Shown here piece after piece: positions 1 to 7,706 of a DNA stretch of 12,977 bases. The number at the start of each line of letters is the position of its first letter. Within the stretch, counting starts at the first letter, position 1. The notes beneath the pieces are model-generated. The model was not told the DNA's origin. It saw only the letters and a program-made list of their open reading frames with translations, and did no database searches. This DNA is from Cytophagales bacterium. Its GTDB lineage: Bacteria; Bacteroidota; Bacteroidia; Cytophagales; Cyclobacteriaceae. The stretch covers positions 1 to 12,977 of the forward strand of contig JAGUUF010000146.1 in assembly GCA_020063545.1 (NCBI GenBank). Direction: 5' to 3'. Made by a program: the position numbers and the translations under genes.

Positions 1-356
1 ACCAGGATTACGCCAATCTGGATGGGATTACCCACTTTATCGTTTACCTTTATTTTTTCGCTGTCGAAATTTCGTGCCCTTAGCGAAATGGATTTTTTGC
101 TGAACAGCGGATTTACCCAGTAAAAGTCGTTCTTTTTTACCGTGCCTTTGTAATCGCCAAACAGCACCAGCACCATAGAAGCGTTTGGGTTGATGTAGAA
201 GAATCCGGGCATCAGCAGCAGCGAAATGGCGATTGGCCATACAAATACCGGGTTGCGCATGGCGATAATTCCCCATGTTCCGGCTGCCAGCAGCAGCAGA
301 ACGATAATCAACATTACATAACCGGATGCGGGCGAGTAGTCTTTTTCCTGTGTCAT
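1..356 (-). CDS. SPFH/band-7 domain membrane protein, N-terminal part (cut by window edge)
   Basis: This is the first 118 codons of a minus-strand gene that runs off the left edge of the window. The ATG at 354-356 begins MTQEKDYSPASGYVML, followed by two hydrophobic stretches at about residues 13-32 and 37-55. After these comes a beta-rich segment (MVLVLFGDYKGTV at 61-73, then FYWVNP, then SLRARNFDSE near 91-100) that I recognise from memory as the start of the SPFH (stomatin/prohibitin/flotillin, band 7) domain of Bacteroidota proteins. Such proteins assemble into membrane-bound oligomers that organise membrane zones or regulate membrane proteases; the partner here is unknown. A well-matched promoter lies upstream at 381-411. 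The gene is divergent from the bestrophin gene. The family call is fairly sure, but the full length and the coiled-coil part cannot be seen. Confidence 0.85.
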   Translation of the reverse strand, partial: MTQEKDYSPASGYVMLIIVLLLLAAGTWGIIAMRNPVFVWPIAISLLLMPGFFYINPNASMVLVLFGDYKGTVKKNDFYWVNPLFSKKSISLRARNFDSEKIKVNDKVGNPIQIGVIL

Positions 357-380
357 AGCGATAATATTAAAATGATATTA

Positions 381-411
381 CAAAGATATTGTTTTGAATT
401 AAAAACGCAAA
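381..411 (-). promoter_or_regulatory. Bacteroidota-type promoter for the SPFH gene
   Basis: On the minus strand the sequence reads TTTG (408-411), 19 bases, then TATCTTTG (381-388). This matches the Bacteroidota primary sigma consensus of TTTG at -33 and TAnnTTTG at -7 exactly. The -7 element ends 24 bases before the SPFH start codon, so the leader would be about 15-20 nt. The match is seen directly; activity is inferred. Confidence 0.65.
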
Positions 412-433
412 CTTCGGCCGGAGGTTTCGTGGA

Positions 434-465
434 ATTGGAATTAAAAAATTCAACCCCTTTATTTG
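434..465 (+). promoter_or_regulatory. Possible promoter for the bestrophin gene
   Basis: ATTG (434-437) is followed by 20 bases and then TTTATTTG (458-465), which agrees with TAnnTTTG except at the second base. It would start transcription about 10-15 bases before the ATG at 483, similar to the short leaders inferred elsewhere in the window. The match is imperfect and the call tentative. Confidence 0.3.
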
Positions 466-482
466 GGCCTGATTTCAGCGGT

Positions 483-1361
483 ATGATTCAGTATAACCCC
501 AAAGCCTGGTTTTCACTTGTATTCCACTCATACAGCCGGTTTGTAATGAAAACCTTGTTGCCGGCCCTGATTTTCATGGCCTTTTTCACCTTCGGGGTAT
601 GCTACGTAATCCTTGAAATCATCCATCCCGATAAGGAGGAATTTACCAGTACAACAGCCCTGCACTCGCTGTTGGGTATCGTGCTGGGTTTGTTTCTGGT
701 GTTCCGCATAAACAGCGCTTACGACCGCTGGTGGGAAGGCAGGAAGTTGTGGGGCGCAATGGTTAACAGTACACGCAATTTTGCATTGAAGCTGAATGCC
801 TACCTGGACAGGGAAGATCGGGAAAGCCGTGCCTGGTTTTCGAAAATGATACCCAACTTTGTGTTTGCCTCGAAGGAGCATTTGCGCAAAGGCGTGCAGG
901 TAACTGAACTGGAGCCTGCCGATGACCGGTTTGTAGAATCGATTCAGGAAAAGAACCATAAGCCCAATGCCATTGCGGGCATGCTGTACTGTAAAGTGAA
1001 CAACCTGTACAAGGCCGGCAACCTTACCGGTGAGCAGTTCTTTAACCTGGACAAAGAGTTAAAGGATTTTATTGACATCATCGGGGCATGCGAAAGGATT
1101 AAGAACACGCCCATACCGTATTCGTACAGCATGTACATTAAGAAGTTTGTTTTTACCTATATCATTACCCTTCCTTTTGGGTTCGTTACCACATTCAAAT
1201 ATGTTACCATTCCTGCTGTCCTGCTTATCTCCTTTGTATTGTTAAGCGTTGAACTGATTGCGGAAGAAATTGAAGACCCCTTTGGCCGCGATGTAAACGA
1301 CCTGCCCACCGATGAACTGGCCCGGAAGATCAGGGAGAACATACGGGAGATACTTCAGTAA
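483..1361 (+). CDS. Bestrophin-family (UPF0187) anion channel
   Basis: This 292-residue protein is of the usual length for bacterial bestrophins, which form pentameric ion channels in the inner membrane. Hydrophobic segments fall at about residues 25-46, 61-75, 222-238 and 240-260. Family signatures are clear: RINSAYDRWWEGRKLWG at 75-91, GACERI and NTPIPY at 201-213, and EIEDPFG with a following NDLP at 262-274, close to the membrane exit of the last helix. The open frame extends upstream to an ATG at 372, which would add 37 residues. I chose 483 because the family normally starts at the M-I-Q-Y-N-P-K type sequence, because the extra segment is not family-like, and because the divergent gene's promoter sits inside it. 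It appears monocistronic. Ion selectivity cannot be read from the sequence. Confidence 0.9.
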   Translation: MIQYNPKAWFSLVFHSYSRFVMKTLLPALIFMAFFTFGVCYVILEIIHPDKEEFTSTTALHSLLGIVLGLFLVFRINSAYDRWWEGRKLWGAMVNSTRNFALKLNAYLDREDRESRAWFSKMIPNFVFASKEHLRKGVQVTELEPADDRFVESIQEKNHKPNAIAGMLYCKVNNLYKAGNLTGEQFFNLDKELKDFIDIIGACERIKNTPIPYSYSMYIKKFVFTYIITLPFGFVTTFKYVTIPAVLLISFVLLSVELIAEEIEDPFGRDVNDLPTDELARKIRENIREILQ

Positions 1362-1394
1362 AAAAGCTTTGGGCTTTTGTTGGTTTTTGATTTT
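1362..1394 (+). terminator. Weak terminator-like hairpin after the bestrophin gene
   Basis: AAAAGC (1362-1367) pairs with GCTTTT (1373-1378) across a 5-base loop, followed by a T-rich but interrupted tract to about 1394. The stem has only two G-C pairs, so termination would be inefficient at best. Confidence 0.3.
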
Positions 1395-1409
1395 TGATAG
1401 CTAACTTTC
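1379..1409 (+). promoter_or_regulatory. Candidate promoter for the first TonB-dependent receptor
   Basis: GTTG (1379-1382) is followed by 19 bases and then TAACTTTC (1402-1409), which matches TAnnTTTG at all but the last base. Transcription would begin near 1414, giving a leader of about 20 nt before the ATG at 1435. Spacing agrees with the other two well-matched promoters in the window. Confidence 0.42.
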
Positions 1410-1434
1410 CTATTGTCTTAAACCAAACCAACTT

Positions 1435-4194
1435 ATGAAACACGTTTTACCAAAACTCATGTTGCTGTTGCTTGTTTCGGTACAGGCCATGGCGCAAACC
1501 CGGGAAGTGTCCGGTACAGTTACCGACCAGGCTGACGGCTCACTTCTTTCAGGCGTTAACATTGTGGTAAGGGGTACCGCAACCGGAACCTCTACCGATG
1601 CTAACGGCCGTTTTGTCCTCCAGGTGCCGGCTTCGGCTAATACCCTGGTTGTGTCTTTTGTAGGCTATGTAACCCAGGAAGTGACTATCCCTCCTTCCAA
1701 TACGGTTTCCATTGTCCTTGTGCCTTCGGCCAGCGAGTTGCAGGAGATTGTTATTGCCGTAGGTAGCCGCGGGCCGCAGCGTACCATTACCGATACCCCG
1801 TTACCTGTTGATAACCTGGCAGTAAGGGAACTGCAAACCACCGGTCAGATTACCTTTGATAAGGCCCTTCAGTATCGTGTACCGTCATTTAACACGGTTA
1901 ATACACCGGTAAACGATGCGACCTCCCTTTTCGACCCCTATGAAATCAGAAACCTGGGGCCGAGCCGTACGCTCATCCTGATAAACGGCAAGCGTAAAAA
2001 TCTTACTGCATTGGTATATACCCAGACTTCGCCCGGCCGCGGAGAAACCGGGGCGGATTTGTCGGCTATTCCAACGGATGCCATCAAGCGCGTTGAAATT
2101 CTACGCGATGGCGCTTCGGCCCAGTACGGTTCAGATGCTATTGCGGGCGTTATGAACGTAATCCTTAAAGACCGCTATGAAGGGACCACGATTTCTGTCA
2201 ATTCCGGGTCAACATTTAAATATGGAGGTGTTGGTTATGGCGTTAATTACAACAGCGGAGCCAACTTTGGCGACAAAGGATTCATTAACTACAACATTTC
2301 CTTCAACCGCCAGGAAGCCGCCATTCGCAAAGATCCTATTGATCCGGCTCGGGATTTTACCGATTTGACTGATGGTTCGCCTGCTGCCCAAGCAGGAGTT
2401 AATGCATTTCTGGCAAGATTTCCGGATGGCTTGAACAAAAACGGAACGCCTGACAATACTTCGGCTAAATTTCTGATTAATACTGCCATACCGGTAGGCG
2501 TTAACTCTGAAGTATATGCGAATGCAGCCTATGTTTATCGTAAAACGAAAAGTTTTGCAAACTATCGTCAGCCGTATTGGCGTATCGACCAGGGTTTGCT
2601 GCATAAACGCATACCCGGTGCTCCTGATTACACAGGCGATGATTACACCGGTGGCCCGAATGGTGCCGCAGTGCAGGCTGCCTTTGCGGCCGATAAAGCA
2701 GCCGGGTTGTATGAAGGATATATCGGTTATCAGCCCTCGTTTGATGGTGACCTGAGCGATTACAACGGAACAATTGGTTTCCGGTCGGCTGATATGGGCG
2801 GATGGAAGCAAGACATGAGTTTAACGGTGGGCGGCAACAAAATGCTCTTTACGGTTGATAACACCGTTAACCGCGCGCTGGTAAAAAACAGTCCCACCTC
2901 ATTTAAACCCGGTGGGTTTGCCTTCAATCACATGGTAGGAAATATTGACTTTTCAAAACCACTTTCCGACAGGTTTTTTATTGCCATTGGTTCAGAGTTC
3001 CGTTCGGAAAACTGGGAGTTGATTGCCGGTGATACCGCATCATACAGCAGCGAAGGGGCCAACTCGTTTCCGGGCTTCCAGCAGAACAATGCCATTAAGG
3101 CTAACCGGTTTAACTTCGGAGCGTATGTTGATTTGACGTGGGATATTACCGAGAACTTCCTGATTGGCGGAACATTCCGTTCAGAAATCTATTCTGATTT
3201 TGGTTCGGCCAATGTGTACAAACTCACCTCGCGCTATAAGATAGCAGATGTATTCACGTTGCGCGGCTCGGTGTCAACGGGATTTCGGGCCCCCACGCTT
3301 CACCAGCAATACCTTTCACTAACACAAGCTTCGTTTGTGGGCGGTGATATTGTAAACACCGGGCTTGCCAACAACTTCAGCAAAGAAGCGCGCCTTATCG
3401 GTGTGCCGAGGCTGAAAGCTGAAAAGGCCAACAACCTATCCTTCGGCTTTGGTTTTAACCCCAACTCCAACTTGTCGGTAACGGTTGACTACTACCAGAT
3501 ACGCATAAAGGACAGGATTATTTACAGCAACGAAGTGAGCGATGTGATCCAGGGGGTAACCATCGACAATATCAGTTTCTTCATCAATGCGGCTGAAACC
3601 CAAACCAGCGGTATTGATATTGTGGCCAGCTACCGGAACTTACCTTTGGGCCATGGACGGATGGCGGTAAACCTGGCGGGTAACTACACCATCGAAAACG
3701 AACTGGTAGGCGGTTACCAATCGCTGAACAACAACTTCGGCTATGACATTTATAACCAGACGCAGGAATCGCTGCTTACCACCAGCAGGCCTAAGATGAA
3801 ATTTATCCTTGGTTTTGATTATGCTGTTGGCAAGTTTGCATTTAACCTGAACAATACCCTGTTTGGTAAGACCACGTTCAACAATGCCGACCTGGATGAG
3901 AACTTGTTCCTGGAGTTTACACCCAATGTGGTAACGGATCTCGGGATAATCTATAATATTACTTCGCAGTTCAGCGCATCGCTTACCTTGCAGAACCTGT
4001 TGAATGTATTTCCGGAGTATAAACTGAAAGCGGAAAACCCGGCCGGTGAATCCATACTTGCCGACCCTGTTCAGGTAAAGGACCAGATTAATAACATTAC
4101 CTTCAATGGCCGCTACCCGGTGCTAACGTATGATGGGTCCCAGTTCAGCCAAATGGGATCGATGTTTTTAGTTCAGCTGAATTACAAATTTTAG
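1435..4194 (+). CDS. TonB-dependent outer-membrane receptor (orphan, no SusD partner)
   Basis: This 919-residue active transporter of the outer membrane takes energy from TonB-ExbBD. A signal peptide covers residues 1-20 with likely cleavage after AMA. A CarboxypepD_reg-like beta-sandwich spans about 24-97, and ELQEIVIAVGSR at 101-112 fits a TonB-box region. The plug domain (about 115-250) carries RTLILINGKR at 178-187, GRGETGADLSAIP at 201-213 and RVEILRDGASAQYGSDAIAG at 219-238. A 22-strand-type barrel follows, ending in LVQLNYKF with the terminal Phe typical of outer-membrane proteins. The plug wording recalls proteobacterial receptors more than SusC, and no SusD gene lies beside it. The substrate is unknown; a metal complex or small organic ligand is plausible. 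It is probably a single-gene unit with its own promoter and a strong terminator. Confidence 0.93.
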   Translation: MKHVLPKLMLLLLVSVQAMAQTREVSGTVTDQADGSLLSGVNIVVRGTATGTSTDANGRFVLQVPASANTLVVSFVGYVTQEVTIPPSNTVSIVLVPSASELQEIVIAVGSRGPQRTITDTPLPVDNLAVRELQTTGQITFDKALQYRVPSFNTVNTPVNDATSLFDPYEIRNLGPSRTLILINGKRKNLTALVYTQTSPGRGETGADLSAIPTDAIKRVEILRDGASAQYGSDAIAGVMNVILKDRYEGTTISVNSGSTFKYGGVGYGVNYNSGANFGDKGFINYNISFNRQEAAIRKDPIDPARDFTDLTDGSPAAQAGVNAFLARFPDGLNKNGTPDNTSAKFLINTAIPVGVNSEVYANAAYVYRKTKSFANYRQPYWRIDQGLLHKRIPGAPDYTGDDYTGGPNGAAVQAAFAADKAAGLYEGYIGYQPSFDGDLSDYNGTIGFRSADMGGWKQDMSLTVGGNKMLFTVDNTVNRALVKNSPTSFKPGGFAFNHMVGNIDFSKPLSDRFFIAIGSEFRSENWELIAGDTASYSSEGANSFPGFQQNNAIKANRFNFGAYVDLTWDITENFLIGGTFRSEIYSDFGSANVYKLTSRYKIADVFTLRGSVSTGFRAPTLHQQYLSLTQASFVGGDIVNTGLANNFSKEARLIGVPRLKAEKANNLSFGFGFNPNSNLSVTVDYYQIRIKDRIIYSNEVSDVIQGVTIDNISFFINAAETQTSGIDIVASYRNLPLGHGRMAVNLAGNYTIENELVGGYQSLNNNFGYDIYNQTQESLLTTSRPKMKFILGFDYAVGKFAFNLNNTLFGKTTFNNADLDENLFLEFTPNVVTDLGIIYNITSQFSASLTLQNLLNVFPEYKLKAENPAGESILADPVQVKDQINNITFNGRYPVLTYDGSQFSQMGSMFLVQLNYKF

Positions 4195-4215
4195 TAGCCT
4201 CGCTGAATCAATAAT

Positions 4216-4250
4216 AAGAAGGCCGCCATGGAGCGGCCTTCTTTATTTCG
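4216..4250 (+). terminator. Strong intrinsic terminator, probably bidirectional
   Basis: An 11-base perfect stem (4216-4226 with 4233-4243) encloses the 6-base loop CATGGA; its core is GGCCGC/GCGGCC. It is followed on the plus strand by TTATTT, and the opposite side is A/T-rich too. It lies 22 bases after the stop codon of the first receptor and directly at the end of the small minus-strand gene, so it can close both converging genes. Confidence 0.85.
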
Positions 4251-4368
4251 ATAAAGCGGTTACGATGAAATACAGGATGATCAGCAATACGAGTACGCCA
4301 TACATGATTAGGTCAACCCGCACATAAGGTTTGAATTCCCTGTATAACTCACGAAGTTTCCTGAACAT
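4243..4368 (-). CDS. 41-residue single-span membrane protein, not recognised
   Basis: This short open frame has an ATG at 4366-4368 and a TAA at 4243-4245. It encodes a basic N-terminal part (MFRKLRELYREFKPYVRV, residues 1-18), likely an amphipathic cytoplasmic helix, followed by one hydrophobic segment at about 20-38 (from LIMYGVLVLL to FIVTA) and a final Lys. Charge distribution suggests the N-terminus faces the cytoplasm. I judge it real because its composition is textbook small membrane protein, it fills an otherwise empty gap, its stop abuts a perfect terminator, and a full TAnnTTTG element lies upstream. I do not recognise a named family and assign no function. It is convergent with the first receptor and divergent from the second. 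Confidence 0.72.
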   Translation of the reverse strand: MFRKLRELYREFKPYVRVDLIMYGVLVLLIILYFIVTALSK

Positions 4369-4370
4369 AG

Positions 4371-4391
4371 CGCAAAAATCAAAATTTTGCG
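4371..4391 (-). repeat. Inverted repeat in the leader of the small membrane protein gene
   Basis: CGCAAAA (4371-4377) and TTTTGCG (4385-4391) form a perfect 7-base inverted repeat with a 7-base spacer, two bases before the ATG of the 41-codon gene in its direction of transcription. In the transcript this hairpin would occupy the usual ribosome landing zone. It could instead be a protein-binding site. Confidence 0.5.
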
Positions 4392-4399
4392 GATTCAGT

Positions 4400-4407
4400 C
4401 AAATTTA
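4400..4407 (-). promoter_or_regulatory. Candidate -7 element for the small membrane protein gene
   Basis: On the minus strand this reads TAAATTTG, a full match to TAnnTTTG, with transcription expected to begin near 4394, just ahead of the inverted repeat. No TTTG or TTG is visible at the -33 position, so the promoter is incomplete or depends on an activator. Confidence 0.4.
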
Positions 4408-4521
4408 GAGTAGAAGCCCGTTTGGTATGCGCAGGATAAATTTTAAGGTTAATTAGCCCTACTGTTGAATCCTTCTTATCAGTTTAGCCGTATATCCGTT
4501 TTTGTTTACCCATTCAACTCA

Positions 4522-6867
4522 ATGCAAAAGTTTACATTCCTATTACTGGTTATTTCATCTCAACTTCTTGCCCAGCAAAACTTTACCCTTAACGGCTTCG
4601 TGCGTGATGCCCAAAATGGTGAGGAGCTGATAGGGGTTTCGGTGTATATACCATCGCTTAAGGCAGGTACGGTAACCAATGCGTATGGTTTTTATGCACT
4701 TAGTCTACCGAGGGGTACTTACGAAGTACAGTTCAGCTACATCGGGTATAAAACGCAAACCTTAACCCTTGATCTGAACGAGAATGTGGCCCGCAATATA
4801 ACCCTTCAAAGTGAGGCTCTTGTAATAGAGGCTATTACAATAACCGATAAACCACTTGATGAAAATGTAATTGCCGTACAGATGAGTAAAAACACACTTA
4901 ACATGAGCCAGGTCAGAAAATTGCCTGCGCTCTTTGGCGAAGTTGATATTATTAAGAATATTCAAATGCTTCCCGGGGTGATTTCCGCGGGAGAAGGTAC
5001 CTCGGGATTTTTTGTACGGGGCGGCAGTGCCGACCAGAACCTGATTTTAATCGATGAAGCGCCAGTGTACGATCCATCTCATTTATTCGGCTTGTTTTCG
5101 GTTTTTAATGCCGATGTGATTAAAGATTCGGAACTCTATAAAGGAGGCATACCTGCCCGCTTTGGCGGGAGGTTATCCAGCATACTTGATGTACGTACTA
5201 AAGATGGAAACAACCGGGAAACGGATATTACAGGAGGCATTGGAACGTTGGCAAGCCGAATCGCCATAGAAGGACCCTTACGCAAAGAAAAAAGTTCGTT
5301 CATTGTATCGGCCAGGCGTTCATATGTTGACGTGTTCCTTAAAGCAGCCGACCAGGATAACCTGGTATATTTTTACGATGTCAACGCAAAAATCAACTGG
5401 CGCCACAACAACAAAAACCGGTTCTTCCTGGCCTTGTACGGTGGCCGTGATGTGTTCAGTTTCAGCGATGATTTCGGTTTTCAATGGGGCAACCTTACCA
5501 GCACATTCCGCTGGAACCATTTGTTTAACGACCGGCTGTTTTCCAATGTATCGGTAATTGCCAGCAACTTCGATTATAAACTGGAGCTGAAGGATCCGGT
5601 GCAGGGCTTTAAGTGGATATCCGATTTGCAGGAACTGAGTGTAAAAACCGACCTGTCGTATGCCGCTAACGCCCACAATGAACTTACTTTCGGATACCAC
5701 CTTACAGGAAGGCGTTTCGCGCCAGGCCGTGTGGCGCCCAATACCTCGGGCTCCATTTTTGACGTAGTGGAAATACAACACATGTATGCTCTCGATCATG
5801 CTTTCTATATCAGCAACCGGCAATGGGTTGGCGATAAGCTAACGCTTGATTATGGCGCCAGGCTGTCCATCTTTCAGAATGTGGGCAAAAGCCAGGTGTA
5901 CCTGTATACTGATCCAACCGATAACGTGAACATCGAGCGGACGGACACCCTTCATTACAAAACGCTTGAAACCATTAAAGCTTACATTAACCTTGAGCCC
6001 CGGTTAAGCATGCGGTACCTGCTGGCACCAGGGCAGTCGCTGAAGGCATCGTACAACCGCATGGTGCAAAACACCCACCTGATGTCTGCCGCAACGGTGC
6101 CTGTGCCCTTTAACACGTGGAGTCCGAGTAGCTATTATCTCAAGCCCCAGATTGCTGACCAGGTAGCGGCAGGTTACTTCCGGAATTTCAATGATAACAT
6201 GTATGAATTTTCGGTTGAGGCGTTTTATAAAGACATCCGGAATGTTACCGACTTTGCCGACAATGCTGAGATTTTTTTTAACGATGACATTTCTACAGAA
6301 TACCGGCAGGGGAGAAGTTGGTCCTATGGCTCGGAGTGGATGGTGAACAAAACCAAAGGTAAACTAACCGGAATGGTCAGCTATACCTTATCCAAAGTGA
6401 TGCGCGACATTCCGGGTGTTAACCTCGGCAAACCCTTCAGGGCTAACCACGACCGGAGAAATGTGGTGAATGCGCAGGCAGTTTATGAAGTAAATCAAAA
6501 ATGGACGTTCGGTGCAAATTTTACCTATAGCACCGGAAGGCCCATTACCCTGCCGGCCGGTAAGTATGAATACGGCCCATACAATCCTGATGTAATTACC
6601 GACCGAAATGGTTACCTGTTGCCTGCCTTTCATCGGCTCGATTTGTCTGTTACGCTTAATCCCCGGAAAAACCTGTCACGCAAATGGCAGGGGCAATGGG
6701 TGTTTGCAATCTATAATGTATATAACAGGCAAAACCCGTTTACAATATACACGCGCACCAAACAAGATAAGGACGGAAATGTTATAGGCGATGGCACTGA
6801 AAAGGAAGCCCGCCTGATTTACCTGTTCCCGATTCTTCCTTCGGTTACCTATAATTTTAAATTCTGA
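4522..6867 (+). CDS. TonB-dependent receptor paired with a DUF4249 lipoprotein
   Basis: This is a 781-residue outer-membrane importer. A signal peptide covers residues 1-17 or 18 (MQKFTFLLLVISSQLLAQ). A CarboxypepD_reg-like domain spans about 21-97, with YGFYALSLPRGTYEVQFSYIGY at 55-76 as a typical core. The plug (about 125-230) includes GFFVRGGSADQNLILIDEAP at 162-181, LFGLFSVFNAD at 188-198 and GGIPARFGGRLSSILDV at 208-224. The barrel follows and ends SVTYNFKF with a terminal Phe. The frame is open upstream to a TTG at 4465, but that would put 19 residues before a perfect signal peptide, so the ATG at 4522 is chosen. The stop codon overlaps the next gene by one base. I see no convincing promoter; TAAATTTT at 4437-4444 is a partial -7 match. 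The substrate is unknown. Confidence 0.92.
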   Translation: MQKFTFLLLVISSQLLAQQNFTLNGFVRDAQNGEELIGVSVYIPSLKAGTVTNAYGFYALSLPRGTYEVQFSYIGYKTQTLTLDLNENVARNITLQSEALVIEAITITDKPLDENVIAVQMSKNTLNMSQVRKLPALFGEVDIIKNIQMLPGVISAGEGTSGFFVRGGSADQNLILIDEAPVYDPSHLFGLFSVFNADVIKDSELYKGGIPARFGGRLSSILDVRTKDGNNRETDITGGIGTLASRIAIEGPLRKEKSSFIVSARRSYVDVFLKAADQDNLVYFYDVNAKINWRHNNKNRFFLALYGGRDVFSFSDDFGFQWGNLTSTFRWNHLFNDRLFSNVSVIASNFDYKLELKDPVQGFKWISDLQELSVKTDLSYAANAHNELTFGYHLTGRRFAPGRVAPNTSGSIFDVVEIQHMYALDHAFYISNRQWVGDKLTLDYGARLSIFQNVGKSQVYLYTDPTDNVNIERTDTLHYKTLETIKAYINLEPRLSMRYLLAPGQSLKASYNRMVQNTHLMSAATVPVPFNTWSPSSYYLKPQIADQVAAGYFRNFNDNMYEFSVEAFYKDIRNVTDFADNAEIFFNDDISTEYRQGRSWSYGSEWMVNKTKGKLTGMVSYTLSKVMRDIPGVNLGKPFRANHDRRNVVNAQAVYEVNQKWTFGANFTYSTGRPITLPAGKYEYGPYNPDVITDRNGYLLPAFHRLDLSVTLNPRKNLSRKWQGQWVFAIYNVYNRQNPFTIYTRTKQDKDGNVIGDGTEKEARLIYLFPILPSVTYNFKF

Positions 6868-7706
6868 TGACGATGAGAAACTGGATATACGTTGTATTGC
6901 TAGCCCCTGCTGTATGGTCGTGCGAAAAAACCGTGCTGCTTGATTTAAAGCAAGCTCCGCCAAAGGTAGTTATTGAGGCACAGGTTACCGACCGGCCCGG
7001 AAGGCAGTTTGTTAAAATTACCCGCACAGCTGGTTTTTATGATTCCGGTGAAACGCCAAGAATAACGGATGCCCTTGTGGAAGTTGAAGATGACCTGGGT
7101 ACCGTTTTTCCATTTGTGCATAACCCTAACGATCACCCCGACAGCGCAGGTATTTACCTGCCGGCAGCACCATTTACAGGTGTTATCGGACGAACCTATT
7201 ACCTGACTGTTGTTGCAGACGGACAAACATTTGAAGCGCAGGATAAACTTTTGAATGTTATACCGATTGATAGCATTAAGTACCGCGTGAATCCGGAGGA
7301 AGCAAAAGACCCTAAAGACAAAGGAAAAATTTATGAACTGTTAATCTTTGCGCGAGAGCCTCAGGAAGAAATCAATTTTTACCTCTTTAAGTTTTACCGT
7401 AATGATTCACTTGTATATTATAACGATAGCGATATATATGGCAGCGATGATGAGCTATTGGGAGAAAAAATAGATGGGGTGCCATCTCCGGTTTTTTACA
7501 AGCTTGGCGATTGGGCTAAAGTGGAGTTTTATAGCCTTAGCCGACAGGGCTACGTATTTTACAACGACTTATGGGGCCTTTTGAACAACGATGCCGGAGG
7601 TATGTTTGGTCCTATACCGGCAAGCCCTCGAACCAACTTAACAAATGGTGCGCTCGGCTTTTTTCAAGTTAGTGCCCTTAAAGATTTTGAGATACTGCTG
7701 GAATAG
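6867..7706 (+). CDS. DUF4249 family lipoprotein
   Basis: This 279-residue exported lipoprotein has a hydrophobic signal at residues 4-18 ending in the lipobox-like AVWSC, so Cys19 would carry the lipid. The following residues (EKTV) are not rich in Asp, which argues against the Bacteroidota surface-export signal and for a periplasm-facing anchor, though this is only inference. The features KVVIEAQVTDRPG (33-45), KITRTAGFYDSGETP (50-64), the extended SLSRQGYVFYNDLWGLLNND segment near 225-245 and the terminal TNGALGFFQVSAL are those I know from DUF4249 proteins, which are commonly encoded right after TonB-dependent receptors of this type. The ATG overlaps the receptor's stop by one base (TGATG), implying translational coupling; a second ATG at 6873 is also possible. 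A ligand-capture or receptor-accessory role is inferred. Confidence 0.88.
   Translation: MTMRNWIYVVLLAPAVWSCEKTVLLDLKQAPPKVVIEAQVTDRPGRQFVKITRTAGFYDSGETPRITDALVEVEDDLGTVFPFVHNPNDHPDSAGIYLPAAPFTGVIGRTYYLTVVADGQTFEAQDKLLNVIPIDSIKYRVNPEEAKDPKDKGKIYELLIFAREPQEEINFYLFKFYRNDSLVYYNDSDIYGSDDELLGEKIDGVPSPVFYKLGDWAKVEFYSLSRQGYVFYNDLWGLLNNDAGGMFGPIPASPRTNLTNGALGFFQVSALKDFEILLE

Noticed and set aside
528..959. 143-codon minus-strand frame over the bestrophin gene
   Set aside because: It is antisense to a well-conserved channel; the Gln/His/Cys-rich composition is what a codon shadow gives.
2209..2811. 200-codon open frame on the minus strand inside the first receptor gene
   Set aside because: It lies wholly antisense to a confidently identified gene, its translation shows no recognisable domain or signal, and other antisense frames in the window are of similar quality.
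4465..4521. TTG start that would lengthen the second receptor by 19 residues
   Set aside because: The ATG at 4522 starts a complete signal peptide; the extension would place polar residues before it and lacks support.
5320..5823. 167-codon minus-strand frame inside the second receptor gene
   Set aside because: It is a shadow of the receptor coding sequence with no domain, start context or promoter.
1435..7706. A SusC/SusD-type polysaccharide utilisation locus
   Set aside because: No SusD gene, glycoside hydrolase or sensor/sigma pair is present; the lipoprotein is DUF4249, not SusD.
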